Positions 10,060 to 19,168 of a stretch of 64,000 bases of DNA are shown piece after piece. The DNA comes from Euglena gracilis (lineage: Eukaryota > Euglenida > Euglenophyceae > Euglenales). The stretch's first letter is position 1. Each line of letters begins with the position of its first letter. Where the stretch lies: the NCBI GenBank assembly GCA_039621445.1, contig CP154954.1, positions 66,870,714 to 66,934,713 on the forward strand, in the 5' to 3' direction. Below the pieces are notes generated by a model that had not been told where the DNA came from, ran no database searches, and worked only from the letters and a program-made list of their open reading frames with translations. The position numbers were made by a program, and so were the translations under genes.

Positions 10060-11240
10060 GTCTTGCCCTTTTTAAGGGCTTTTACAGACACCCTGGCAAT
10101 TTTTTTGGTGACAAAGTCCACAGCCCCATGGGACTCAACACACCCCATTTCACAGGAAATCAAAGACCAGTTAAGGGAAATGAAAATTTTACTGGACTCC
10201 TGGGGGGGGCAGACCTTTCCCCCAAAGTGCCACCAGGGAGTTTCACTCAGGCAGCAGCACCCATGCCTGGGGGGGCTGGACATCCAGACAGGCAAATTGA
10301 ATTTTGGAGAGAAGACACCATTTTGCACATACCATGCCCCCCCCATATTGTACCCCCCCTGGGAGCCATTTTCTGGGGGGGAGGTACATTATGGGGGGGT
10401 ACAATATGGGGGGAGGCCAAGGTCATGGTCCATGGTGGGGGGTACCCCATGGGGGGTACATTATGGGGGGGTACAATATGGGGAGGGGGCATGGTAAACG
10501 TAAAGGAGCAGACCAGGGGAAACAGTTTCCTTGTCGGTGGACAACCAGGTAATCTACTATTACCTGACAAAAGGAGGGGCAGATGGGACCCCTTCAATTC
10601 CATTCTCAGACCCTTTTTCAAATGGTGCATGGACAAAAACGAAAACTTCAAGTAAAGTGGGTCCCTTCAAAGGAATGTCTAGCAGAACCCCATAAGCAGG
10701 TGGGAGATGGACAGGGGGGATTACTCTTTAGACCCCTAATTATTCCAATGGCTAAAACAACAGTTCAAAGAATTTATAAACCTGGTAACAGACTTGTTTG
10801 CCTCACCGGGAAACAAAAAACTTCCGAAATTTGTGGCCAGATGGCACCATTGGGAAGCTTCAGGGGTGGATGCACTGCAATGTCCACTGGACAGTCTAGG
10901 GGGGTTGTATGCCAACCCCCCCTGGTCAATTATTCAAAAATTTCTCCTCAGATTGAAAATGGAAAGATTGAAAACATTTCCATTGACCAAAGTTTTGATG
11001 GTCACCACCTTTTGGGATTCAGCCACCTGGTGGCCCCAATTAATCAAAATGAAAGTTCCAGGGACCCCCTGCCTCAAAATCACCCCTTACAAGGGGTATG
11101 TTCACAAACTTCAAGGGGGAGAAAATGCCACACCCCCAGATGGCCCCTACAATGCATGCTTTGCTCAGGCAAATTTTGGAGGGGAAACAAGTACAAAATA
11201 CAACCATTAATGATTTCCTGGGCAGAAATACCAGTTTAAA
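10060..11240 (+). pseudogene. DIRS-A RNase H and connection domain, frameshifted
   Basis: Pieces in different frames align with DIRS-B. FWREDTILHI is cut by a 163-bp insertion and resumes as NVKE. A later stretch carries the DIRS-specific core: LFASPGNKKLPKFVARW, a GVDALQCPLD segment and YANPPW (10790-10930). This D-x-FASPGN...YANPPW block is characteristic of DIRS and related elements. At least three frame changes are needed to read it through. Confidence 0.75.
10332..10494. mobile_element. 163-bp inverted-repeat element with TA duplication
   Basis: The ends are CCATGCCCCCCCC and, inverted, CCATGCCCCCTCCCC, continuing into CATATTGTACCCCCC. TA flanks it at 10330-10331 and 10495-10496. Removing the element plus one TA restores His-Ile-Asn-Val-Lys-Glu, the sequence present uninterrupted in DIRS-B. 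That proves insertion and fixes the boundaries. TA duplication suggests mobilisation by a Tc1/mariner-type transposase, but none is encoded here. Confidence 0.85.
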
Positions 11241-11267
11241 GCGCTATCAAAGCGCCTTCTAACTTTT

Positions 11268-12250
11268 ATGGGTGATTTTGGACAAAATGGGGGCACCCCC
11301 CCCCCCCCTGAAGACAACACAGACCATGTGGCCGACGCTTTAATCCAATTATTTCAAATTTCAAGGGCACAGGCCCGTAATGCATACAGTGCTCTGCTTT
11401 TGATCCCAGAGTTTGGTGCACTGAGATTCCATTCCCTTTTGTCCCCAATAAAAAAAATTGGAACCAAAATCTTGAAAACTATGGGCCTTCTGGGATCCTC
11501 TCTCAATCCTGCTGGGGCTGGCCCAAGCCCCCTTCCCCACTGATATATGTACATTGTGTACACACCTTATTTTTTGCTCACGAGTCCTCTGTTTGTACAG
11601 ATCTTCTGATTTGGCACAAGTCAAACGCACCACAAGTGTGTTGGGCAAGGCGCCCTTCATCAAAATTAGGCGTAAGGGACAGAAATTCCACAAGTGGGAG
11701 AGGGTTGTGTCCATACCCCAGTGTCCCCAGATCAGTCCCTTTCATTTAATGATTTCACATGTGGCTGCTACACGTTTATTTGTCAAACCCGGGGGTCCCC
11801 TTCTAATTTCTTTAAAACCTTACTATAAAGCCATCAGTGCAGACACAGTTGCTTCAATCACTAAAGATTTTTTGGCGAAACATGGGGTATACCCCATGGT
11901 GTGGGGGGCCCACTCCACCGAAGGGGCAGGGGTTGGTATACTCAAACAACAATTGGGCCTTTCAGCCCAAGAAGTTTGTGAGATTGGCCAGTGGAGGGGG
12001 GTGGAGGCTTTTACAGCCCATTGCCAAATACTTGGAGCCCAAAAAAAAAGGTGCCCTGAAAAATGCCCTGGCCCCCCTAATTTTAGTGCACAGTCAGGCC
12101 TCACAAGGGCAAAGTGCAGAGCCCGAGGTGTCTCGTACTCCCTCGAGGAACGCCGACAAGGGAGGAAGGGACACCGAGGGCTCAGCACAAAGACCTTGTG
12201 AGCCCGACCCCCCCCCCACCCGTAAAAGAAAATTGGTCATCAAAAGCCCT
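11268..12250 (+). pseudogene. DIRS-A tyrosine recombinase, catalytic residues altered
   Basis: The recombinase would integrate the circular cDNA. Homology to DIRS-B runs from the ARNAYSALL segment to the catalytic C terminus (about 11720-12060): KPGGPLLISLKP, then KHGV, then the box that reads HSTRG in DIRS-B but HSTEG here, then QEVCEIGQWRGVEAF. At the position of the nucleophile, DIRS-B has SHY but this copy has AHC. The catalytic Arg and Tyr both appear replaced, so the enzyme would be inactive even if frames were intact. Several frameshifts separate the N- and C-terminal parts. Confidence 0.82.
12097..12201. repeat. DIRS-A internal complementary region
   Basis: 12097-12132 is the reverse complement of the element's left end (5782-5820), and 12130-12201 is the reverse complement of its right end (12423-12503). 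The halves meet at GTC (12130-12132), matching the terminal GAC of each end. It overlaps the 3' end of the recombinase ORF, as in other DIRS elements. Confidence 0.85.
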
Positions 12251-12503
12251 CGGTCAGCAGAAAATGGGGTCTAGGGGGGCAGAGGGGCGGACACCCACCA
12301 TGGGGAAGAAGTCACGTCGCCAAGTCGGAGCAGCATCGTCAGCCAACTCCGGCGACAAAAGGCACTAAGCAGGGACTCCTAACCCAGGGGACCAAAGCAA
12401 ATCCAAACAACAAGGCCGGCGAACAAGGCATGGCCTCACAAGGTCTTTCGCCCCTCGGTGTCCCTTCCTCCCTTTTCGGTGTTTCGTCGAGGGAGTACGA
12501 GAC

Positions 12504-12909
12504 TGTCGGGGAAAAAATTGCACTAACAGGCAAGCCCTAGTCTTCTCCTTTCTCCTGTCCAACCAATTTGAATCTTATTTGGGGAGGTCGGCTCAGCGGA
12601 GACCAAAGCCAAATTGGGGTGAGGGTACCCTTAAAAAAAATTCCCCAGATGGTGTTTCTGACAAGGTTTGTGGGGGGCTCTCGTCTGCCTGACCAAAAAT
12701 CTGAACGGGGGAGCTGCGCGTGTGTTTGCTTAAAGACAGTAAGCCGTGCCTACACACAGGAAAAAATGCAAGGGAAGGAATATGCGAGGAAAGGTCCAGG
12801 GAGGCGCCGGGGAGTGGCTGCATTTCCTTGGTGGTTGCTAAAAGGACGGAGAATTTTGTTTGGAAAAAACCTGGCAATATTTGGCTCTCCTTTTATTTGT
12901 CTGTGTTTT
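12504..12909. other. Spacer between DIRS-A and the Gypsy element
   Basis: About 400 bases have no recognisable gene. Short ORFs on both strands lack motifs. This is the pre-insertion sequence into which the Gypsy element landed. Confidence 0.5.
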
Positions 12910-12913
12910 CCAC

Positions 12914-13739
12914 TGTTCGCCGGCCCCACCCCCTGTGCGCCGCCGGTCGCCCCTGCGACCGGCGAGTCCCGGTGGGCCGAGGGCCCGGGGGGGTCCTCGC
13001 CGTCGTGGATAACCACCGACGCCAGGGGGGTGGGTGTTTCCGGGGTGGGGCCTGCGCTTTCTCGGGGAATTGGTGGGCTCAAGCCAACCCCCATTTTTTC
13101 ACCCAGGTGATTTCCCCAACCCCAGCCGGCGCGTAGGATCGTTTTTTAAAGTGTTCCGAAATTTTAGTGAAAAACGAAAAATCTGCCATTTGAAATGAAA
13201 TCTCACTTTTCTCTCTGAAATCTCACTTTTCTCTCTTTGTCTCTCTCACACTCTCTTGCACAAACCAACCCACAAACCAACCCACTGTATCTGAAATGAA
13301 TCCCAACCCACTGGAGAAGCAAACACACTGTTGGAAATCTGTGAGAGTGACTGAATGTAATGAAAAAAACAACCTGGGGCAAGGAAGAGGGGTATAGAGT
13401 ATGTAGGCGGCGGTGAGGGTGGCGGTGTTGTAGGGTCTCCTTGATTTCAATACCAACTTGAATTCAATAACTCCACCAACAATGTAATGACCAACAATGT
13501 AACTGTCAATTCCAATTCAAAAATGTGATTGATCAAATCCAATTCAATGTATTTCCTCTTTGCCAAATGATGGGGAAAACCACTCAAGTTCTGTGAAAAA
13601 AAAAATGGAAAGGTCTTTGAAATTTGACCCGCTTCCAATTTAAGTCGCGGGTTTTTTTAACTGGTTGGCTGTTACCCGCGACTTTGTAATTTGCGCCTTC
13701 TGGCAATTTTTGGCTGCCGGCGAAAGCCGGCGGCCGACA
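12914..13739 (-). repeat. Gypsy 3' LTR
   Basis: 826 bases, TGTCGG at its 5' end on the minus strand and GAACA at its 3' end, matched over its full length by 24268-25096. Its outer flank is CCAC. Confidence 0.93.
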
Positions 13740-13756
13740 CCCCCTCCCTTGCGACC
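13740..13756 (-). promoter_or_regulatory. Gypsy polypurine tract
   Basis: Directly upstream of the 3' LTR the minus strand reads AAGGGAGGGGG, a typical plus-strand primer for cDNA synthesis. Confidence 0.8.
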
Positions 13757-13974
13757 TTAGTCGGACACCAAAAATTCCCCCCCCCCCGCTTTTCCTCAAC
13801 AAAGCGGGGAGAACTCCTCCAATCGGCACTCCACCCAAAGCCTATGTCCCACACATGCTCGAACCAGCTCGAACCGAGCTTGAACCAACCAAACGGTAAA
13901 CAAAATTCAGGGACTATGGCTTTCAATTGCCTTCAAACCATTGGGCAAGACTCGGTTCACCAACCAGTGAATAT

Positions 13975-14370
13975 TTGGCTGCCCCCCCCCCCGCTTCTCA
14001 CGGGTGGTATGAGGGTCTTCACCAAGATCTGCCCCCCCTTTCCAACGGGTCGGGGGATTTTTGGCAAAAATTTGGTTGGCGCCCCCCCCCTCTCAGGTCG
14101 GGGGTTTTTTTGGTTCAAATTCGTCAAGCCCCCCCCCCCCCCTTCGGGCCGGGGGATTTTTTAAAAATTCAAGCGCCCCCCCCACCCCCTCCTCGGGCCG
14201 GGGGGATTTTTGTCCAAAAATCAAACGCCCCCCCCCCCATCGGGCCGGGGGGATTTTTGTCAAAAAATCAAGCGCCCCCCCTCCCCTCCTCGGGCCGGGG
14301 GGATTTTTTTAAAAATTCAAGCGCCCCCCCCCCCCTCCTCGGGCTGGGGGGATTTTTGTCCAACCGAAGG
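13975..14370. repeat. C-rich tandem repeat in the Gypsy 3' untranslated region
   Basis: About seven degenerate units of roughly 50-60 bases occur, each with a long C run, a tcgggccggggg box and a gatttttgtc/aaaaatcaa tail. They lie between the pol stop and the polypurine tract. Purine runs on the coding strand could form G-quadruplexes. ORFs across them are repeats, not genes. Confidence 0.8.
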
Positions 14371-14479
14371 GGGGCTCATTATGTGACCTACCCAAACACA
14401 ATGTAACCCATCATCTCAAAGAATCAATCTCCAAACCTACAACACCGGGAGAGAAGAGGAGAGGACGGCAAATATAAGC

Positions 14480-14815
14480 GCAGTGGGGCGAGTACAAGGA
14501 CAAATATAAATGCGGTGGGGCAAACATAAGCGCAGTGGGGCAAATATAATAGCAATGCGGTGGCGAATGCGCTGAGGTGCCCCGGCCCCCTTGCGGGTCC
14601 TTTTTTTTACCTTTCTCCATTCTCCTTGCAAATCCTTGCATTTGTACATTCTCTCATTTACACGCTCATGCGTGTGTGCGTGCACTCACACCCACACGGA
14701 CGTGCAAATCGGGTTTTTGAATTTTGAAAACAGCACTTTGCCTTCCCATTAGGCTCACCGTAGAGCCTTGGACAGGGCCTTATGGCTCACCTTAGAGCCT
14801 ATGGCCCACCGTCAA
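14480..14815. repeat. Short repeats downstream of pol
   Basis: A GCGCAGTGGGGCAAATATAA-type unit recurs three to four times at 14478-14553. Near 14750-14810, GGCTCACCGTAGAGCC and GGCTCACCTTAGAGCC recur close to the end of the pol frame. No gene. Confidence 0.6.
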
Positions 14816-15475
14816 TTTTAAGTTCGGCATGATGTCCATTTTCACTTTTTTCTCACGACAATACTTTACAAACTCCCCACTGAATCTGTGGATGAAATTT
14901 CCAGCCGGTTCCCAGGTTTCCTCCCCGTCTTCATATCCGACCCACTTTGTTAAAAACTTCCACTTTCCATCCTTTCCTTTCCGATGCCTTAGAATTTTCT
15001 CCACCTCGCCCTCATCAGGTAATGCCTCTTCTTCTTTTTCGGTTCGTTTATAATAAAAAAGAGGCACCCCCTTACCTTCAACTTGGGGTTCCCGATATTG
15101 CTTCAAAAAACTCCTATGAGCTTTTGTCTCTACCCCAGGTTTCATTTCAATTACATAACTTTGTTCCCCTTCTCTACCCTTCACGACCCCAGGTCCCACC
15201 CACCTAGAGTCAAGCTTCTCACCCGACCCCTCGGGTCTCCTATACCAAACCGTCGTCCCCACCTTTAGGGGTTCCATTTCTTTCCTCCCCTTATTTCTCC
15301 TTGCCACCTCCTCCTCGTGCTTTTCGTTGAGTATCCTAGCCACCCTCCCATCAATGTCTTGCATCCTATGGAAAAACTCCACCGAATCCTCACATTCTTT
15401 GGGTGGTTGGTAGGGTACCCCTGCCAATGGTCTTTCCCTTCCAGTCACAATTTCATATGGTCTTCCCCCTTTACG
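14792..15475 (-). CDS. Gypsy pol C terminus with chromodomain
   Basis: This is the end of pol after a frameshift near 15468, where the upstream frame stops and this one continues (YEIVTGRERPLAG). It first shows the integrase C-terminal module, with a VGTTVWYRRP...RWVGPGVV block like the GPY/F motif. It then shows a chromodomain: VEKILRHRKGKDGKWKFLTK, WVGYEDGEETWEP, and a trailing helix. In chromoviral Gypsy elements this domain binds modified histones and steers integration into particular chromatin. The stop is TAA at 14792-14794. It is read as part of the pol polyprotein, not as a separate protein. Confidence 0.9.
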   Translation of the reverse strand, partial: RKGGRPYEIVTGRERPLAGVPYQPPKECEDSVEFFHRMQDIDGRVARILNEKHEEEVARRNKGRKEMEPLKVGTTVWYRRPEGSGEKLDSRWVGPGVVKGREGEQSYVIEMKPGVETKAHRSFLKQYREPQVEGKGVPLFYYKRTEKEEEALPDEGEVEKILRHRKGKDGKWKFLTKWVGYEDGEETWEPAGNFIHRFSGEFVKYCREKKVKMDIMPNLKLTVGHRL

Positions 15476-17091
15476 TCGTGAATTCGGTCCAAAACTTGGG
15501 GTAAAGCCTCAACCCAATTAATTTTTTCCTCCACGTACAATTTTCTCAACACCTCCATCACCTGTTGTCCGGCTCTCTCAACCCTCCCGTTTGCTTGGTG
15601 GTGGTACGCTTGGGAATACGCTTGCCTAATCCCCAAAAGTGCACACATGTTTTTCCACCAAGTGCTTGTGAAGTGGCTCCCTTGGTCACTTGAGATGACC
15701 GAGGAAACCCCAAAAGGCCTCCACTGATTTTTCACCATTTCCTTAGCCAACTTGGCACCGGTTAACCCCTTGTCCTTGCATGCAACCCCCACAATCCATC
15801 CCGAATGCCTATCCAAACACAAGGCTAGGGTGTCATACTCCCCCCCATCGTGTAAAACCCTTGACATTCGAAACAAATCGATGGCAACACTTGTCATTAG
15901 TGCTGGGGGTATGGGTGTGGACTCGATCGGTCCTTTCAAACTCTCCCCCCTCACACTCGCTTGGCATGTGGAACAATTTTTGCTGCAATTTTGGTTGAAT
16001 TGTCTTGCAGCCTTTTCATCAGCCCAAACAAAACGGATTGCCATGTGTTTCCAAACTTTTCCAGGGCCAACGTGCCCCAAAAACTTGTGAATTTCTTGAA
16101 TCACCAAGTGTTGAAAACTTTCAGGCACACACAACTTTTCTTCAAAAAACAATTGGCCATTTAGCACTTTGAAGCCCTTTGGCCAAATCGAATCGCCTTT
16201 GGTAGCTACCCATTTTTCTTTCCATGTGGGGCAGTGGGAATATGCTTCCCCCCAATCACGCTCCCATACGGGCTTAATATCCTTAGGGGTCGTACTTGGC
16301 AGGGCGTCCCCCACTTCCATACGAGTGTCCCCCTTCGAACTTTCAGCCGTCTCCGGGACAGGGGTCGTCTCCCCCCCCACTTTCTCATCCCAAAAATGAA
16401 CTCGTTTCTTTTCTTTCCTGGGCCCTTGTGAGTGGGTGTCCACAGGGGTGTCTTTTCCTCCTGGGTCTACCCCACCCTCGGTTCCCCTCCTTGTGCACTC
16501 TCCTTTTTCCTCCTCGGGTGTTACTTTTTTGCCACTACGGGTTGTCACCCCCCGTATCCAGGCATTACGTAAATTGGGCTGGTTTTTGATTCTTATCTCC
16601 AAACACTGTTTTTCCTCTTCTTTTTCCTCCCGGATAAAATTTTCCATTTCATCCTTGTCTTCGGCTGACCCCTGCTTACTTATATCCCTTAGGGCCTGTG
16701 AAGCTGGGTATGCCCACCGACTGGGGATATCCGCTATGGTATTTTCTTTACCCGGGATATATCCCACCGTCAAGTCATACTTGGAGAAAATTTGATGCCA
16801 TCTCGCCCTCCTCCCAACCAGACCACTGGGGGTGTCTAGGACCTCCCTTGTCCAAGACTCCAAACTTTGGTGGTCGGTTAAAACCAAAACGGGTTGCAAT
16901 CTAATCCAACTCTCCCATTTTTGTAGTGCCAAAATTATTGCATACGTCTCCAACTCCCTGGGGGTCCATTTTCTTTGCCCCTCGGTCAATTTTCGAGACA
17001 TAAAAGCCACTGGCACAGTTTTTTTCTCAATCACATCCTGGGCTATGGGTCTTCCTCCCCCCTCCTTCATTTGCTCTAACGTTGCCCCCAC
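15445..17091 (-). CDS. Gypsy pol: RNase H and integrase
   Basis: RNase H continues from the previous ORF after a single in-frame TAA (17095-17097). It shows the RELE segment, VLTDHQSLESW, and ADIPSRW with its last acidic residue. The integrase follows: an HKFLGH...CSTCQ zinc-binding region, then the catalytic DDE residues in VAIDLFRM, SSDQGSHF and GRVERA. Integrase inserts the cDNA; RNase H removes the RNA template. Between them is a charged linker of about 150 residues (around 16250-16650), longer than usual and of unknown role. The frame shifts at the 3' end before the chromodomain. All catalytic residues I can place are present. Confidence 0.9.
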   Translation of the reverse strand: MGATLEQMKEGGGRPIAQDVIEKKTVPVAFMSRKLTEGQRKWTPRELETYAIILALQKWESWIRLQPVLVLTDHQSLESWTREVLDTPSGLVGRRARWHQIFSKYDLTVGYIPGKENTIADIPSRWAYPASQALRDISKQGSAEDKDEMENFIREEKEEEKQCLEIRIKNQPNLRNAWIRGVTTRSGKKVTPEEEKGECTRRGTEGGVDPGGKDTPVDTHSQGPRKEKKRVHFWDEKVGGETTPVPETAESSKGDTRMEVGDALPSTTPKDIKPVWERDWGEAYSHCPTWKEKWVATKGDSIWPKGFKVLNGQLFFEEKLCVPESFQHLVIQEIHKFLGHVGPGKVWKHMAIRFVWADEKAARQFNQNCSKNCSTCQASVRGESLKGPIESTPIPPALMTSVAIDLFRMSRVLHDGGEYDTLALCLDRHSGWIVGVACKDKGLTGAKLAKEMVKNQWRPFGVSSVISSDQGSHFTSTWWKNMCALLGIRQAYSQAYHHQANGRVERAGQQVMEVLRKLYVEEKINWVEALPQVLDRIHDVKGEDHMKL

Positions 17092-17094
17092 GGC

Positions 17095-18090
17095 TTACCC
17101 ACTGGCATCAACCCTTAGCACAAAAGGTTTATCTGGGTCTACCCGTTGCAACATTAGGCCCGAACACAATCTTTTTTTCAGCTCCTCAAAAGCTTTTAAA
17201 TCTTCCCCATCAAATTCCACAGGTTTTCGACTTCCTTTCTTTCCCACCTCCCTGGGTACTTTCAATTTGTCTTGCAACCGGGCAGCTACTTCCGCATACA
17301 TGTGAATGTATGCATTGTAATAATTTGTGAATCCCAAAAAGGCTCTCAAAGCCGTAATTGTTTTTGGAACCTCCCACTTTTCGATCGCTCGTAACTTACC
17401 CGGTGCAGGCCTCCTAGTCCCGTTTCCTAAAATTTGTCCACAAGATTCAACCTCCTCCACAAAAAGTTTGGCTTTGAATTCATCAGCCACCAAAAATTCT
17501 GTTTTCAGCACCTCCAACACCCTTCTCAAATCTTTTTCATGTGCCCCTACTAGATCCTCCCCTTCCCCGACCGTTGTCCCCACCAGTATGTCGTCTTTGT
17601 ACCCTGTGGCGATATCCCTTACTGGTGTCAAACGGTCATCGATCATTTGCTGAAATTGCTTCGGGGCATTCGTCAAACCCATTACGTTCACCCTCCACTG
17701 AAAAATGCCTTTGGGGGTGAAACAACACGTTATGGGTCGACTTTCTGGGTGTAAGGGTTGTTGGTGGAAAGCTTGCTTCAAATCGATGATCGAAAACATT
17801 TGGTTTGCACCACGTTTGACCAAAATGTCTTCAATTTTGGGTAGGGGGTAGTTGCATCGCCTTGTTTGGCTGTTTGGCCCCCTGAGGTCCACCATCCCCC
17901 TCCAAGGAAAATCGTTGGATTTTTTTGGAACTGGAAAAGTCTGGGACAGCCATTCAGAATTTTTGGCTGTGGCTGGCTCAATGTATTTTTTGTCGAGCCA
18001 ATCTTGTGTGATTTTCTCAAGTGCCTCTTTCCTCTCACCGTGCATGAAAAAAAGGCTTCTGTCTGGTTGGCTTTGCCCCCTCCTTCAAAG
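17095..18090 (-). CDS. Gypsy pol: reverse transcriptase
   Basis: Motifs run in order: WLDKKYIEPATAKNSEW, VPKK, MVDLRGPN, IIDLKQAFHQ (first catalytic Asp), FTPKGIFQWRVNVMGLTNAP, and a catalytic box that reads YKDDILVG, with both aspartates present but Lys at the usual hydrophobic second position. The thumb/connection segment (RAFLGFTNYYNAYI) leads to the start of RNase H (LRVDASG) and TAA at 17095-17097. The N terminus is joined to the protease region through one or two indels, one in a run of seven T at about 18050-18056. Part of a pol polyprotein. Confidence 0.92.
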
Positions 18091-19041
18091 CTATGTATGC
18101 ATAACCATATTGTCCTCATTCGGGGGGGTCTGGAAATGGCGATGACCGTCCCCCTGTAATCTTGCAAAACTTGTTTCTTCCAACTTGACTACCCGTTCCT
18201 CCTCTTTTTTGTCCTCCCCCTCCCTTGCAATTATCATTCGATTGATAACTTGCACTGGGGGGTCACTTCCCTCCAAATTTGTGGCAACCTCCCCGAGGTC
18301 CTCATCACTCAAAAATTGCAATTCCTGGTCCAACCCTTCCAATGGCAAACAAAGACCAAGTTTTTGCAACCCAAACGAAGACCTATCCGCCACAGTCACA
18401 TTGTCCACTGAAAATTTTGTGTCATCTCTGAATTTTTGCGGACCCCTCCGTATTTCAACACCCCTCAGAAAAATCAGGTCGGGGTTGTCTTTCACCAATG
18501 CCTTGTGGTGTGGAAAAATTCCCAGTTTTGCTTCTGCCAACCATGGATAAGAAAGAATGGCATCAACTTTGATGTTTGCCTCATAAAATTCAACCTCATA
18601 TTCCACACACTCAATTTCCCTTTCCTCATTCCAATTTTGTTGAAGGATCATTTTCACCTTAGCACATCTGCTCCCCCCCGCCAAAGTTTGCCCATTGGCA
18701 GTTTCAAACCTGAACGGGTCCTTAGCAGGATACATTAGGTGGTCCCCTATCAACCCTTGTCGAATGAGGTTTGCCTCCGCCCCCGTGTCAATCAAAAGTC
18801 TGGCCGTTTTTTCCTCCCCATTTGCCAACCTAATCTGGGTTTTCACCTGTGGTTGTCTGTCCTCCCCGAGTTTCTTTGCTCCTCCCCGAGTTTTTGTCCC
18901 CCTCAACATTCTTTTTTTCAGCCGCACCAATTTTTTCTTCCCTGGGGCTGCCATCCCCTGGGATGGTTGCCTTCTATCGATCAACAAGGCCCACACCCCC
19001 CAACGGGTCCCCCTCAAAATCCTCCCATCAGCCTCAAACAA
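18091..19041 (-). CDS. Gypsy aspartic protease region
   Basis: The retroviral-type protease active site LLIDTGAEANLI lies near residue 83, followed by an AILSYPWL segment matching the ILG-type flap and second motif. About 150 downstream residues of acidic linker lead to RT. The protease would cut the Gag-Pol precursor. Upstream, between this frame and the methyltransferase, about 130 bases contain TGA codons in two frames. Expression from the upstream ORF therefore needs a frameshift, splicing, or repair of a mutation. The start at 19041 is only the first ATG in frame. Confidence 0.85.
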   Translation of the reverse strand: MFEADGRILRGTRWGVWALLIDRRQPSQGMAAPGKKKLVRLKKRMLRGTKTRGGAKKLGEDRQPQVKTQIRLANGEEKTARLLIDTGAEANLIRQGLIGDHLMYPAKDPFRFETANGQTLAGGSRCAKVKMILQQNWNEEREIECVEYEVEFYEANIKVDAILSYPWLAEAKLGIFPHHKALVKDNPDLIFLRGVEIRRGPQKFRDDTKFSVDNVTVADRSSFGLQKLGLCLPLEGLDQELQFLSDEDLGEVATNLEGSDPPVQVINRMIIAREGEDKKEEERVVKLEETSFARLQGDGHRHFQTPPNEDNMVMHT

Positions 19042-19168
19042 ACTTTGTCCCCTTGGGAAAATATACCTTTTTGACAGCCGTAGCCACCAGATTTTTCACC
19101 CACCTCCAATTCCAGTCTGGGCAAATACAAATTGCCCGACAATTGGAACTTTGCAATTTTCAGCCACC

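Larger units (their letters stand above)
5782..12503 (+). mobile_element. DIRS-A: DIRS-type tyrosine-recombinase retrotransposon, decayed
   Basis: The left end (5782-5890) is inverted at the right end (about 12340-12503). An internal complementary region at 12097-12201 is antiparallel to both ends, joined through a shared GAC/GTC. This is the hallmark organisation of DIRS1-like elements, thought to guide a circular intermediate. Inside, in order, are a Gly/His-rich gag-like ORF, reverse transcriptase, RNase H and tyrosine recombinase, all on the plus strand. The body also holds later additions: a palindrome cluster, an EF-1alpha pseudogene block and a small TA-flanked element. Frameshifts, in-frame stops and changed recombinase residues indicate a dead copy. 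Confidence 0.88.

Noticed and set aside
13691-14406. Pro-rich plus-strand ORFs over 150 codons
   Set aside because: They lie on the strand opposite the Gypsy coding strand and follow the C-rich tandem array.
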